This document shows positions 9,076-17,341 of a stretch of 64,000 nt of DNA, piece by piece. Under the pieces are notes generated by a model. The model was not told the DNA's origin. It ran no database searches and saw nothing but the letters and a program-made list of their open reading frames with translations. The stretch is from Olivibacter sp. XZL3 (lineage in GTDB: Bacteria; Bacteroidota; Bacteroidia; Sphingobacteriales; Sphingobacteriaceae), in contig NZ_SBJH01000110.1 in NCBI RefSeq assembly GCF_004368405.1, positions 1 through 64,000 of the forward strand, given 5' to 3'. Every line of letters begins with the position of its first letter. Position 1 is the first letter of the stretch. The position numbers and the translations under genes were made by a program.

Positions 9076-10245
9076 TTACCTCCTTCCATACTTGCGAATC
9101 AAGTAATATACACTTCCAAGAGCGCCTATAATGATAAGAATACCTACCCAGCCCCATAATAAGGAAGTTTCGACAGAAACACGGAATGACGCTTTCGACG
9201 AAATTTCCGGCGTTTTTGCTTCCAAGTCTGTCACATAATCGCCAGCGATCGCCTTTTTGTCGGCTTTAATGGTGGCAAAGACATCCAATGTGGCCCCCGG
9301 CCTAAGTAGTGGGATCTTAGCTGGTTCGAAAACCACGTCCCAATTGGTTGGTGCTGAGAATTTCATCTCAATGTTTTGTAAATCTGCGGAACCGGTATTT
9401 TTCAACGCCAACTGTATCCTTTTATCGTCCCCTGCGGTAACTTTCGTGCTCAATAGACCGGATGGCGTGGACAATTCCATTTTGTATGAACCCTTGATTA
9501 CGACCTCAAACTCCAAATTGGCCGACGTATTCGCGGTACGCGCCAATACCGGTATTTTGTAAGCGCCTGCCTTCATCTCGTCTGGCGGGTCTATCTCTAC
9601 AGTAACATTTTGGGTCTGCCCTGCCACCATATCTACAGACGAAATCTGCTTGCCGTTAACTTTAAAAGCCACATTCCATCCAGGAGGCGCCTGCGCTGTT
9701 AAGGCGTAAACCTGATTCTCTGCTGTCTGATTTCGCAAGGTTGAGTTGAAAGTAAACAGCGAATTGGCGGCCCCTTCCATATTTCGTTGATCAGACGAAA
9801 AACCGGTTTTATACGTTCCTTGTTCTGAAACCAGCACGGTTAATGGCAAAGAACTATAGCCGCGCGCCTGTACTTGGAAACGAAAAGCCCCTTTGTCAAC
9901 TTTAGCGGGTACATTCACTTTCAGCGTTAGATTCTTTTTTTCTTTCGGGAGAACCGACAGCTGGACGATATCCCAATTGCCGGATTTAAGATCATAAGTC
10001 CAGTCCTTTGGTAGATCAACAACAGTAATATCGCTTGTTTTTATTGCGTTGCTGTTATTGATCAAATCAATGGAGTACTCAATCGATTCACCTGGCGGAA
10101 CGGAAACCTTCGTATACGGTGTATACAACGAGAGACTTTGAGCTAGACAAGCTTCATAAAAGCTAAAGGGCAACAAGCCCAACACAAAAGATAAACTAAT
10201 TAAAAACGGATAGAATCGTTTTGCACGCGCTAACATAAAAAACAT
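9076..10245 (-). CDS. Membrane-anchored NEW3-domain protein
   Basis: Predicted extracytoplasmic protein of 389 residues with an N-terminal signal peptide (hydrophobic stretch about residues 12-36, LAQS cleavage-like site) and a C-terminal helix (LLWGWVGILIIIGALGSVYYLIR) ending in a short basic tail. The ectodomain has repeated immunoglobulin-like folds with the NEW3 pattern: PPGESIEYSIDLINNSN, VTVEIDPPDEMKAGAYKIPVLA, and GDDKRIQLALKNTG with NWDVVFEP. It is a family of COG1470 type. It lies 3 bp upstream of the ABC ATPase GTG start, whose Shine-Dalgarno is inside this gene, so the three genes are one operon. It may recognise or guide whatever the exporter moves. Confidence 0.82.
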   Translation of the reverse strand: MFFMLARAKRFYPFLISLSFVLGLLPFSFYEACLAQSLSLYTPYTKVSVPPGESIEYSIDLINNSNAIKTSDITVVDLPKDWTYDLKSGNWDIVQLSVLPKEKKNLTLKVNVPAKVDKGAFRFQVQARGYSSLPLTVLVSEQGTYKTGFSSDQRNMEGAANSLFTFNSTLRNQTAENQVYALTAQAPPGWNVAFKVNGKQISSVDMVAGQTQNVTVEIDPPDEMKAGAYKIPVLARTANTSANLEFEVVIKGSYKMELSTPSGLLSTKVTAGDDKRIQLALKNTGSADLQNIEMKFSAPTNWDVVFEPAKIPLLRPGATLDVFATIKADKKAIAGDYVTDLEAKTPEISSKASFRVSVETSLLWGWVGILIIIGALGSVYYLIRKYGRR

Positions 10246-10438
10246 TTTATAATTTTTAACACTAACAGTACAAAGTGGTTAGGCCTTCAAATCGTTGATA
10301 CTAAGTGTTGGTCAACTGATCAGCCAAGCTTAGTAAATGACTGAGATTCGAAATGCGGGAGCAAATTTATTAAAAAGATGTATTTTTCATAAAAAGAAAC
10401 AAAAAAATTCTGATCGCAAGCAGGGCGTGTGAAGAAGA

Positions 10439-11260
10439 TCAACGATGAACCTTTATGATCTTATTGTTGATTTTCGAGATATGCGCTGAAGAGAAATTTT
10501 CGACATTCGAAAGCACGTATCTCATGATTTCCAGTCTAGCTTCTTTCTTATCGTCTGTAACTATTTCAATCCATGGAGATTTCTCCGTGCTGCTTTTTTT
10601 CAGCATTTGTCGAATATAATAGGTATAATCATCCCATTTCTCCTGTGCCTTTTCATCTAGATCGCCAACTTTCCACTGTTTCGATGGATCTTCCCGTCTA
10701 TCTGTCAACCGATCCCGCTGCTCTTCTTTAGAAATGCTTAGAAAAAATTTCATCATAATGATTCCCTCATCTATGAGCAAATGTTCCAAAGGGTTGACTT
10801 GCTCCATAAACAAGGTATATTGTTGATCGGAACAAAAGCCAAAGACCGGTTCTACTGTCGCCCGATTGTACCAGCTACGATCAAAAAACACGATCTCTCC
10901 CCTATTTGGCAGCTGCTTTATATATCGCTGAAAATACCATTGACCAAGTTCCTCATCCGTCGGCTTAGGGAGCGCGACTATCCTCGTCTTTTTGGGATTC
11001 AATTTAGCAATCATCCTACTAATGGCCCCTCCTTTACCAGCGGCGTCACGCCCTTCAAAAATCAGCAGCAAACGCTTTTTATTTTCAACGATGTGCTGTT
11101 GCAGTCGAAGCAGTTCAAGCTGTAAAGCTGAAAGCTCCTTTTCATAAGCGAGTTGCTTACGAAACTTCTTTTCTTTGATGATGTCTTTGGCTACGAGAAA
11201 ATCTAGTATCTCTTCGCTTTTATCAATTTTCTCTAAGTCACTCAGGTCAAATTCTGCCAT
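10439..11260 (-). CDS. ppk2: Polyphosphate kinase 2 family protein (PPK2)
   Basis: Transfers phosphate between polyphosphate and nucleoside (di)phosphates. Hallmarks: Walker A GRDAAGKGG at about residues 71-79, lid-type segment TRIVALPKPTDEE, GEIVFFDRSWYNRA (Walker B-type FDRSWYN), and FFLSISKEEQRDRL followed by RREDPSKQWK. The one-domain length of about 273 residues fits class I PPK2. The start is placed at ATG11260; an upstream TTG at 11311 would add 17 residues but has no Shine-Dalgarno. It is probably monocistronic; the NEW3 operon starts 193 bp beyond its end. Confidence 0.9.
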   Translation of the reverse strand: MAEFDLSDLEKIDKSEEILDFLVAKDIIKEKKFRKQLAYEKELSALQLELLRLQQHIVENKKRLLLIFEGRDAAGKGGAISRMIAKLNPKKTRIVALPKPTDEELGQWYFQRYIKQLPNRGEIVFFDRSWYNRATVEPVFGFCSDQQYTLFMEQVNPLEHLLIDEGIIMMKFFLSISKEEQRDRLTDRREDPSKQWKVGDLDEKAQEKWDDYTYYIRQMLKKSSTEKSPWIEIVTDDKKEARLEIMRYVLSNVENFSSAHISKINNKIIKVHR

Positions 11261-11418
11261 ATGTATCGGTGCTACGGTCAATAATCGTTCTCTTAACAAT
11301 TCGGGCGGCAATAAGTTTCAGCTATTTTCTACCAGCTTAGGTCTTAATTTACATTTTTCTTCTTTATAAAATTTTTGGTTTAGTACCTTCGTTAAGGCCA
11401 GCACTAAATTAAACATAT

Positions 11419-12189
11419 ATGATTCCGTTTGGTACCTCGACTCAGCCGTTTTCATCCTCTTTTAGCATTCATTTCTTATCAGAAAATGCAATAACGATCG
11501 AATTTGGTCAGAAAATAGACGAAGCCACCTTTGACAAGGTGCATCAATTTAATAAACTGCTAAATGCCCGACCCTTCGAAGGTCTGCTCTGCACGGTGCC
11601 GGCATATGTTTCTTTAACTGTTTTCTACGACGCAACAATCGTTATAAACGCCAAAAACGGCCTTATCGGTATTAGCGGTTTTGAGCGGGTTTCAGGCTAC
11701 CTGGTTCAGCTCCATACACAAATGACAGCAATTGAAAAGAATACCAGAAAAACGATCCGATTACCGGTATGTTACGAAGGTAAGCTGGCCCCCGATCTAA
11801 ACTATGTAGCCTCTTATCACAATATCTCACCGGCTGAAGTGATCCGCTTGCATAGCAGCGTTCCCTACAAAGTCTATATGATCGGCTTCGTTCCAGGTTT
11901 TGCCTATTTAGGGGGTATGAACTCGTTATTGGAAACTCCACGAAAAGCCGTCCCACGTAAAAAGGTTCCGGCCGGTTCTGTAGGCATCGCCGGAGCACAA
12001 ACCGGAATCTATCCCTTCCCTATTCCCGGAGGTTGGCAGATCATAGGATGCAGTCCCCTACGGCTGTTCGACATTGAACGACCGTCCCCCGCCTTATTGA
12101 GCGCCGGCGATGAAATCATGTTCGAAGTAATTGACCTCGAAGAGTTCGAAGCAATCAAAAATAGCAATTCATGGAAATCACTGTCATAA
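11419..12189 (+). CDS. pxpB: 5-oxoprolinase subunit B (KipI family)
   Basis: One of the three subunits of ATP-dependent prokaryotic 5-oxoprolinase, which opens 5-oxoproline (pyroglutamate) to glutamate. The KipI pattern is present: the N-terminal half ends in LPVCYEG, then YKVYMIGFVPGFAYLGG, PRKKVPAGSVGIAGAQTGIYPFPIPGGWQIIG and SPLRLFD. At 256 residues the length is normal. It overlaps pxpC by 19 nt, so both are cotranslated. The usual third subunit, pxpA (LamB/YcsF), is not in this cluster. Cytoplasmic. Confidence 0.93.
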   Translation: MIPFGTSTQPFSSSFSIHFLSENAITIEFGQKIDEATFDKVHQFNKLLNARPFEGLLCTVPAYVSLTVFYDATIVINAKNGLIGISGFERVSGYLVQLHTQMTAIEKNTRKTIRLPVCYEGKLAPDLNYVASYHNISPAEVIRLHSSVPYKVYMIGFVPGFAYLGGMNSLLETPRKAVPRKKVPAGSVGIAGAQTGIYPFPIPGGWQIIGCSPLRLFDIERPSPALLSAGDEIMFEVIDLEEFEAIKNSNSWKSLS

Positions 12190-13193
12190 AACCCGGCATA
12201 CTAAGCACCGTACAAGACCTCGGCAGACACTTTTACCGCCATCAAGCAATTCCGGCCGCTGGCGCGATGGACCCACTTTCCATGCGAATCGCCAACCTCA
12301 GCCTCGGCAATAGCCCGACGGAGGCCGTCATTGAAATCACTTACGCCGATGTATCGATATTCGCTGAAACGGACTTATTAATCGCTTATTCCGGAGAAAG
12401 CTGCCTCCTTTATGCCGGTAAGCAGGCATTGCCCGCTAACCGCCCACTCTTTATTCCGGCAGGACAATACTTAGACTTTAGCCACCTGGAGTCAGGCTCG
12501 CGAACTTACTTGGCCATTCTCGGTGGATGGGACGTACGACCCGTTTTAGGAAGCAAAAGCACCTATTTAGAAGCGCAATTTGGAGGTCTGTCAGGCCGTT
12601 GCTTAAAAAAGGGCGATAAGCTGCGTAGCTCAGAAAACTTGACCCAAAGCAATAAGCGTATCCTGGCATCCTTAAAAGGCCTATATATCAACTTTCCGTC
12701 CTGGAGCGTCCATAAGGAACGCTTTACGGCATTAGCGAAGAAAACCATCAGGGTCGTTCCAGGGAAAGAGTTTACCTGGTTCCGTGCGGATTCGCTGCTT
12801 AGTTTTTTATCGTCGTCGTACACATTGAGCCGCGATTGCAATCGTATGGGCTATCGTTTTAACGGGCAAGGATTGTCACGCTCTGTACAAACCGAGCTGC
12901 TGTCCACAGCCGTTGCGCCTGGCACTATACAGGTCACCAACGATGGTTCCTTGATGCTATTAATGGCCGATAGCCAAACTACCGGTGGTTACCCTCGTAT
13001 TGCGCAGGTGGCTCAAATCGACATTCCGCTATGCGCCCAATTAAAGCCCGGCGATGTGATTCATTTTTCGGCCATTAGCCGCATTGAGGCTGAAAAACTT
13101 TACCTTAACCAAGAAAAAGAGCTAAAAAGGCTTGCCGTTGCAATAAATATACTATGTTCGACCACCTCAATCCCTGGAAAGGGATCTCAATAA
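12171..13193 (+). CDS. pxpC: 5-oxoprolinase subunit C (biotin-dependent carboxyltransferase-like, KipA)
   Basis: Second 5-oxoprolinase subunit, 340 residues, of the KipA/AHS2 fold. Typical segments: KPGILSTVQDLGR near the N-terminus, PAAGAMDPLSMRIANLSLGN, an AYSGE region, AILGGWDVRPVLGSKSTYLEAQFGG, and a late SDGS/ADSQTTGGYPRIAQV. It overlaps pxpB by 19 nt and is followed after 12 bp by the Nramp-like gene. In most genomes pxpA lies next to these two; here the space between pxpC and the transporter is too short for it. Confidence 0.93.
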   Translation: MEITVIKPGILSTVQDLGRHFYRHQAIPAAGAMDPLSMRIANLSLGNSPTEAVIEITYADVSIFAETDLLIAYSGESCLLYAGKQALPANRPLFIPAGQYLDFSHLESGSRTYLAILGGWDVRPVLGSKSTYLEAQFGGLSGRCLKKGDKLRSSENLTQSNKRILASLKGLYINFPSWSVHKERFTALAKKTIRVVPGKEFTWFRADSLLSFLSSSYTLSRDCNRMGYRFNGQGLSRSVQTELLSTAVAPGTIQVTNDGSLMLLMADSQTTGGYPRIAQVAQIDIPLCAQLKPGDVIHFSAISRIEAEKLYLNQEKELKRLAVAINILCSTTSIPGKGSQ

Positions 13194-13205
13194 AGGCTTC
13201 GTAAA

Positions 13206-14381
13206 ATGAAGAAAACTAAATGGCAAGCGCTCTTAGGTGCCGCATTTCTCATGGCCACTTCAGCCATCGGCCCAGGCTTTCTAACGCAAACCGCTGTTTT
13301 TACAGCACAACTGGGCGCCAGCTTTGGCTTTATCATCTTAACCTCTATTGTTCTGGACATTATTGTCCAACTCAATATTTGGCGCGTTATCGTCGTAGCA
13401 GGGCTGCCAGCACAACAAATCGCCAACAAACTGGTGGGCGGATTAGGCTATTTTATCGCATCTTTAGTCTTTCTTGGTGGGTTAGCATTCAATATAGGGA
13501 ATATCGGCGGTGCTGGTCTCGGGCTAACAGCCTTGCTGAACATCGATACAAAATATGGAGCGGCGCTGAGTGCGGTCGTAGCACTTGCCATATTCGCATA
13601 TAAAGAAGCTACAAAAGCGATGGATCTATTCACAAAAATTCTCGGGCTGCTTATGATTGTCCTGATGCTCTATGTAGCGCTTACAAGTAATCCGCCTTTA
13701 AGGGAAGTTGCTGTAAACGCTATTATCCCTGCAAAATTTGATTTTAATGCTTTACTGACCATCGTAGGCGGAACCGTGGGCGGCTACATCACCTTCGCTG
13801 GCGCACACCGGCTACTAGATGCAAATATCTCCGGTACTGATGAACTTAAGGCGGTAAACAAAGGGGCGGCTAGTGCCATAGGCATCGCATCGCTCATGCG
13901 CACCTTGCTATTTTTGGCCGCTATCGGCGTGGTTAGCAAAGGATTAATGCTAGACCAAAGTAATCCCCCCGCATCTGTATTTAAGTTGGCTGGTGGCGAA
14001 TTCGGATACAGACTCTTTGGACTGGTCATGTGGTCGGCAGCCATCACGTCGGTCATTGGTTCGGCCTATACGTCTATTTCCTTCATAAAGAGCTTCCACC
14101 CTAAAATCGATCGATTTCATAACCTTTTCGTCATCATCTTCATATTAACCTCCGGCGCGATTTTCCTGGCGGTCGGGCAACCGGTAAAGACACTGATTAT
14201 TGCTGGTGCACTGAACGGCCTTATACTGCCTATTTCACTTAGCCTAATGCTTATTGCCGCATATAAAACGCGTATCGTAGGCGAGTATAAACAGCCGACC
14301 TGGCTTACGGCCGCAGGCGTGGTCGTAATTATATTCATGTCGTGGATCGGTTATAAGACCATTTGGCTGCTACTGAACTAG
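13206..14381 (+). CDS. Nramp-like transporter of the 5-oxoprolinase-linked type (YcsG-like)
   Basis: Inner-membrane transporter with about 11 helices and an Nramp-like fold (IGPGFLTQTAVF in helix 1, then GNIGGAGLGLTALL). The Nramp metal-binding DPGN in helix 1 and the MPH motif in helix 6 are absent; helix 6 reads GGYITFAGAHRL instead. A similar Nramp-like gene, ycsG, sits in the Bacillus subtilis ycsF-kipI-kipA region, so this member probably moves a substrate or ion connected with 5-oxoproline use rather than manganese. It starts 12 bp after pxpC, probably in the same operon. 391 residues. Confidence 0.82.
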   Translation: MKKTKWQALLGAAFLMATSAIGPGFLTQTAVFTAQLGASFGFIILTSIVLDIIVQLNIWRVIVVAGLPAQQIANKLVGGLGYFIASLVFLGGLAFNIGNIGGAGLGLTALLNIDTKYGAALSAVVALAIFAYKEATKAMDLFTKILGLLMIVLMLYVALTSNPPLREVAVNAIIPAKFDFNALLTIVGGTVGGYITFAGAHRLLDANISGTDELKAVNKGAASAIGIASLMRTLLFLAAIGVVSKGLMLDQSNPPASVFKLAGGEFGYRLFGLVMWSAAITSVIGSAYTSISFIKSFHPKIDRFHNLFVIIFILTSGAIFLAVGQPVKTLIIAGALNGLILPISLSLMLIAAYKTRIVGEYKQPTWLTAAGVVVIIFMSWIGYKTIWLLLN

Positions 14382-14431
14382 TTTTCCAAGGTACAAAGAT
14401 GCGAACCCCGACCGGTAACGCGGAGGAATTA

Positions 14432-14451
14432 GTGAAAAAAGCTTTTTCCAC
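14432..14451. repeat. Imperfect 20-bp palindrome
   Basis: GTGAAAAAAGCTTTTTCCAC, symmetric around AAGCTT with one mismatched pair. It lies between the Nramp-like gene and the following unknown gene. It could be a hairpin or an operator; no T-run follows. Confidence 0.35.
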
Positions 14452-14620
14452 AGGCACAGTCTTTCGCGTTTTACACTTTTTAAGCTACAAGATAAAGAAA
14501 CCTTGAGATTACAATCTTTAATTATCGAGATTTGGTACGTCAAAATCAAAAGCTCTATAACGAGCTTGCTTTGGCTGAAAATCGATTCGAAAAAGAGAAA
14601 TAAGTTTAACAATTAAAAAC

Positions 14621-15109
14621 ATGAAATATAAGGAAATAGCCGATATATTATACGGCCAAGACCTTAACCAAATATATCACATCATAAACCAATCTTTGGA
14701 AGCCCCGGAGTTTGAACAAAGAATAAATTCAATGGTCATCCATACCGGCTTCGTTTTTATCACCAAGCAAGATAAGCGGATTATCCTGCTATACGACCTC
14801 AGCACGGAGACAGTTATCCGACAACTGAGTGATGACCATCTGCCCCAGTTGAATGGCCTGTTGGTAGTAAAAATAAATGCAAAGAACTTTAACATTGCAA
14901 TTCCGCTGTTTTTCTCGCATATCAAAGCGAACAATGAGGTCTATCGGTATCATCATGTTGAAATTAACAATAACCTGGAATCCAACCAAATACTTATTTC
15001 TGAAAAAGGCGAAACGACGACCATCAATTCTGTAAGCGTATTGGAAGCAGCCGATTTAAGCGCGCTTACAGAATACCCACTAAGAAAGACTCTTACACCC
15101 TTCCCTTAG
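14621..15109 (+). CDS. Conserved-looking unknown protein
   Basis: A soluble 162-residue protein with no recognised domain and no signal peptide. It has an alternating alpha/beta appearance (FVFITKQDKRIILLYDL, LLVVKINAKNFNIAIPLFF), which supports it being a real protein. It sits alone between the 5-oxoprolinase cluster and a lipoprotein gene. The upstream 240 bp hold the palindrome at 14432-14451 but no clear promoter. Function unknown. Confidence 0.6.
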   Translation: MKYKEIADILYGQDLNQIYHIINQSLEAPEFEQRINSMVIHTGFVFITKQDKRIILLYDLSTETVIRQLSDDHLPQLNGLLVVKINAKNFNIAIPLFFSHIKANNEVYRYHHVEINNNLESNQILISEKGETTTINSVSVLEAADLSALTEYPLRKTLTPFP

Positions 15110-15380
15110 ATCTACCAAGAGGCAATCTTACTCGCGTATCCGTAAATAAAAAATCGGCAAAATAAGTTTGCTATTAACAACTTTGCGTATCTTTATCCCG
15201 ATGATTACACTTTTTCATGTTTAAAGAAACGTTCAGGTTACACAGAGCAAAAGCGCTTCAAAAACCGCCATATAACAAACGATTGTAGCAACTCCTCATT
15301 TAATTTGCTCGTTTTGCAGTCAACAACCGGCATATACGCATAAATCGTTAACCTATAACACTATTAAATATGCAATTGAT

Positions 15381-15875
15381 ATGCATACAGTGATATCGTT
15401 CAAAACAATATTTATTTTAATCCTGACTTCGACCGCGTTTGGCTCTTGCCAGAAAAAAGACAATACCATCCGACAAAAGATTGTTGGATCATGGCAGAGC
15501 ACCAACACCATCACCGAGCTATATGAAGACGGAGACATGAAGGAGTCTTACATGCATACTGCTGACGACAATAATGTCAGCATAATGGAATTCTATGCCG
15601 ACGGACGCTTTACCTCTAAAGGCAGGTATGCTACAACAGAGGCCGACTCAATCACTGTTGTAAGACTTGAAGATCAACAAGGCCGTTATCAGATTACCGA
15701 CAGTAAACTGATTACTAAAATAGACAACATAGATGCCGAAGCCGAAATGACGATAGAATTCAAAGGAAAAAACGTTTTGACGATTTTTTCCGGTCCCTTG
15801 CCACTGCCTGATTTAGATGAATTAAACGACAACAAATATTTCACCTCAACCGTTACCTATGTAAGGGTAAACTAG
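15381..15875 (+). CDS. Lipocalin-like lipoprotein
   Basis: A predicted envelope lipoprotein of 164 residues with a signal ending in FGSC (Cys22). The mature part starts with the Bacteroidetes lipocalin-like signature IVGSWQST and continues through alternating beta strands (IMEFYADGRFTSKGRY, GRYQITDSKLITKI, MTIEFKGKNVLTIF), the pattern of DUF4488/DUF5004-like lipocalin folds. Ligand unknown. The next open frame starts 18 bp further on and may be cotranscribed. Confidence 0.72.
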   Translation: MHTVISFKTIFILILTSTAFGSCQKKDNTIRQKIVGSWQSTNTITELYEDGDMKESYMHTADDNNVSIMEFYADGRFTSKGRYATTEADSITVVRLEDQQGRYQITDSKLITKIDNIDAEAEMTIEFKGKNVLTIFSGPLPLPDLDELNDNKYFTSTVTYVRVN

Positions 15876-15893
15876 ATTTTTTTAGTTAACATC

Positions 15894-16403
15894 GTGGACA
15901 AGACAATCGACTATATCGCCATAAATAAAACGGACGGAACCTATCTTCAACGTACCGACCACCATGACCTGCCCTGCCTATACCAGGGTAACTTAAAATT
16001 GACTGACGGAGACACCGTTGGATCCGAACAGGTTTTCAAAGTGTTGCAAGCAGAAGTAAATGAAGAATGGGTGGATATCGATGATTTTAACCCGTTTCTT
16101 TCCCGGTCTTTGCCCTACCGGACTCGGTACATTTTTCGTGACAAAAAAGAAACGCCGCTCCGGAGCGAAATAGGTCCATGGATAGCGTTAAATGAACGTA
16201 TTCCGAAAGAAATGCAAGAATGTTTATTCACCAAACTGGACAACCCTGCAGACGAGCGCATACCTCGCACGGGCCAGCCGCCCATCATTCATGGCGTACA
16301 TATTAAGGACGGTCTTTTTCGCCCGTTTCGGGCCAAAGCGACTCACCTTTTTAGGCCGACTCACTGGATGCCTGCTCCGGATGTCCCAACAATGACTACT
16401 TAG
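15894..16403 (+). CDS. Unknown soluble protein with GTG start
   Basis: A 169-residue open frame starting at GTG15894, with no signal peptide or recognised domain. The composition is protein-like (many acidic residues; the segment DDFNPFLSRSLPYRTRYIF), and no competing frame is better. There is no convincing Shine-Dalgarno, so the start is tentative. It follows the lipocalin-like lipoprotein gene by 18 bp. Confidence 0.5.
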   Translation: MDKTIDYIAINKTDGTYLQRTDHHDLPCLYQGNLKLTDGDTVGSEQVFKVLQAEVNEEWVDIDDFNPFLSRSLPYRTRYIFRDKKETPLRSEIGPWIALNERIPKEMQECLFTKLDNPADERIPRTGQPPIIHGVHIKDGLFRPFRAKATHLFRPTHWMPAPDVPTMTT

Positions 16404-16460
16404 ATGGCAAACTTTCGACAGAAATTACGATCTTAGCATAACACTTATTGCTAATTCGCT

Positions 16461-16688
16461 ATGAAAACCCATTCATCCATCGTTCAAGAAGGACCGATCA
16501 ATATCCGCTGTTCCCCATCCTACTCACAGCAAGTCGCTCGATTGCGTAAAGAACTATATACGGCGTACCGAAAAGAACACGCACATAAATACTGGTTCAT
16601 CAGATTGTGGCATTATGTTGGGATGCGCTTTGCCCTCTATAAAGCAATAAATGCGATATCTTCTAATCGAAAACTGTATTTTACTTAA
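16461..16688 (+). CDS. Small basic protein of unknown function
   Basis: 75 residues, basic, with amphipathic helix-rich character (QQVARLRKELYTAYRKE, FIRLWHYVGMRFALYKAI). Short proteins of this look are common in Bacteroidetes. There is no domain call. The opposite strand carries a longer but less protein-like open frame that overlaps the DUF2007 gene and is not accepted. Confidence 0.45.
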   Translation: MKTHSSIVQEGPINIRCSPSYSQQVARLRKELYTAYRKEHAHKYWFIRLWHYVGMRFALYKAINAISSNRKLYFT

Positions 16689-16809
16689 CAGGTATATCCA
16701 TACTACGCTAATGTCATATCGTAATAAAACACTGAACATAGCTACGCCTCCTATTTGCCGCTGATGCCTGTTCAGTTTTTTAATCAAGCTAAGTTTCCTA
16801 TCTTTATGG

Positions 16810-17226
16810 ATGGACTTTTTAATCTTGAAAGCTTTTGACAATCCCATAGAAGCCCACTTGCTCAAGACAAAGCTTGAAAGTGAGGGAATCCCTTGCTTTC
16901 TTAAAGACGAACACATCGTTTCCCTTAATCCTTTATATAATTACGCCGTCGGAGGAATTAAACTGATGATCCGGTCAGCCGATTTAGAAGCGGCGCAAGC
17001 GATCATCCAAGAAGTCGACAGAGCTCCCTCCCTTGATGAAAATGATCAACAAATTACTTGCCCCCAATGTGGGTCGCCCGACCTATACGATCACTACAAG
17101 TCCATGAAGGGTACAAAAGGATTGTTATCGGCTATCGTCTCATTCTTGATGACTACCTTTCCTATCTATTACAAAAGCGTTTATAAGTGTAAAAACTGTG
17201 GCAATGAATTTAAAATAGACAGGTAA
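16810..17226 (+). CDS. DUF2007 domain protein with zinc ribbon
   Basis: 138 residues. The N-terminal about 70 residues match the DUF2007 (putative signal-transducing protein) pattern: AFDNPIEAHLLKTKLESEGIPCFLKDE, YNYAVGGIKLMI and LEAAQAIIQE. The C-terminal part has two CxxC knuckles (CPQCGSPDL near 79-82 and CKNCGNEF near 129-132) flanking a short hydrophobic stretch (LLSAIVSFLMTTFPIYY). It may be membrane-associated through this stretch. Its role is unknown in the family. It lies upstream of the universal stress gene with a palindromic intergenic region between them. Confidence 0.8.
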   Translation: MDFLILKAFDNPIEAHLLKTKLESEGIPCFLKDEHIVSLNPLYNYAVGGIKLMIRSADLEAAQAIIQEVDRAPSLDENDQQITCPQCGSPDLYDHYKSMKGTKGLLSAIVSFLMTTFPIYYKSVYKCKNCGNEFKIDR

Positions 17227-17255
17227 TGCAAACCAACAGTTAAGACAGAAAGCTG

Positions 17256-17287
17256 CGGAATGTTATTCCGAAGTAATATTCCGGAAT
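17256..17287. promoter_or_regulatory. Repeated CGGAAT/ATTCCG palindromes upstream of the stress gene
   Basis: CGGAATGTTATTCCG (17256-17270) is a perfect inverted repeat with a 3-bp spacer, and ATTCCGGAAT (17278-17287) is a second perfect palindrome of the same half-sites, 7 bp further on. It could be a paired operator, or a terminator-type fold of the DUF2007 transcript, since no T-run is obvious. Confidence 0.45.
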
Positions 17288-17341
17288 AAAAGTGCTGTAA
17301 ACCGTTCTAACGTGTAAATTTAACGTATAAATATGTTAAAT

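Noticed and set aside
14496-14603. Coiled-coil-like frame (DLVRQNQKLYNELALAENRFEKEK) before the unknown 162-residue gene
   Set aside because: No start codon and only 35 codons; chance cannot be excluded, so not annotated.
16554-16916. 120-codon minus-strand frame across the small basic gene and DUF2007 gene
   Set aside because: Shadow of two better-supported + strand genes; composition not protein-like.
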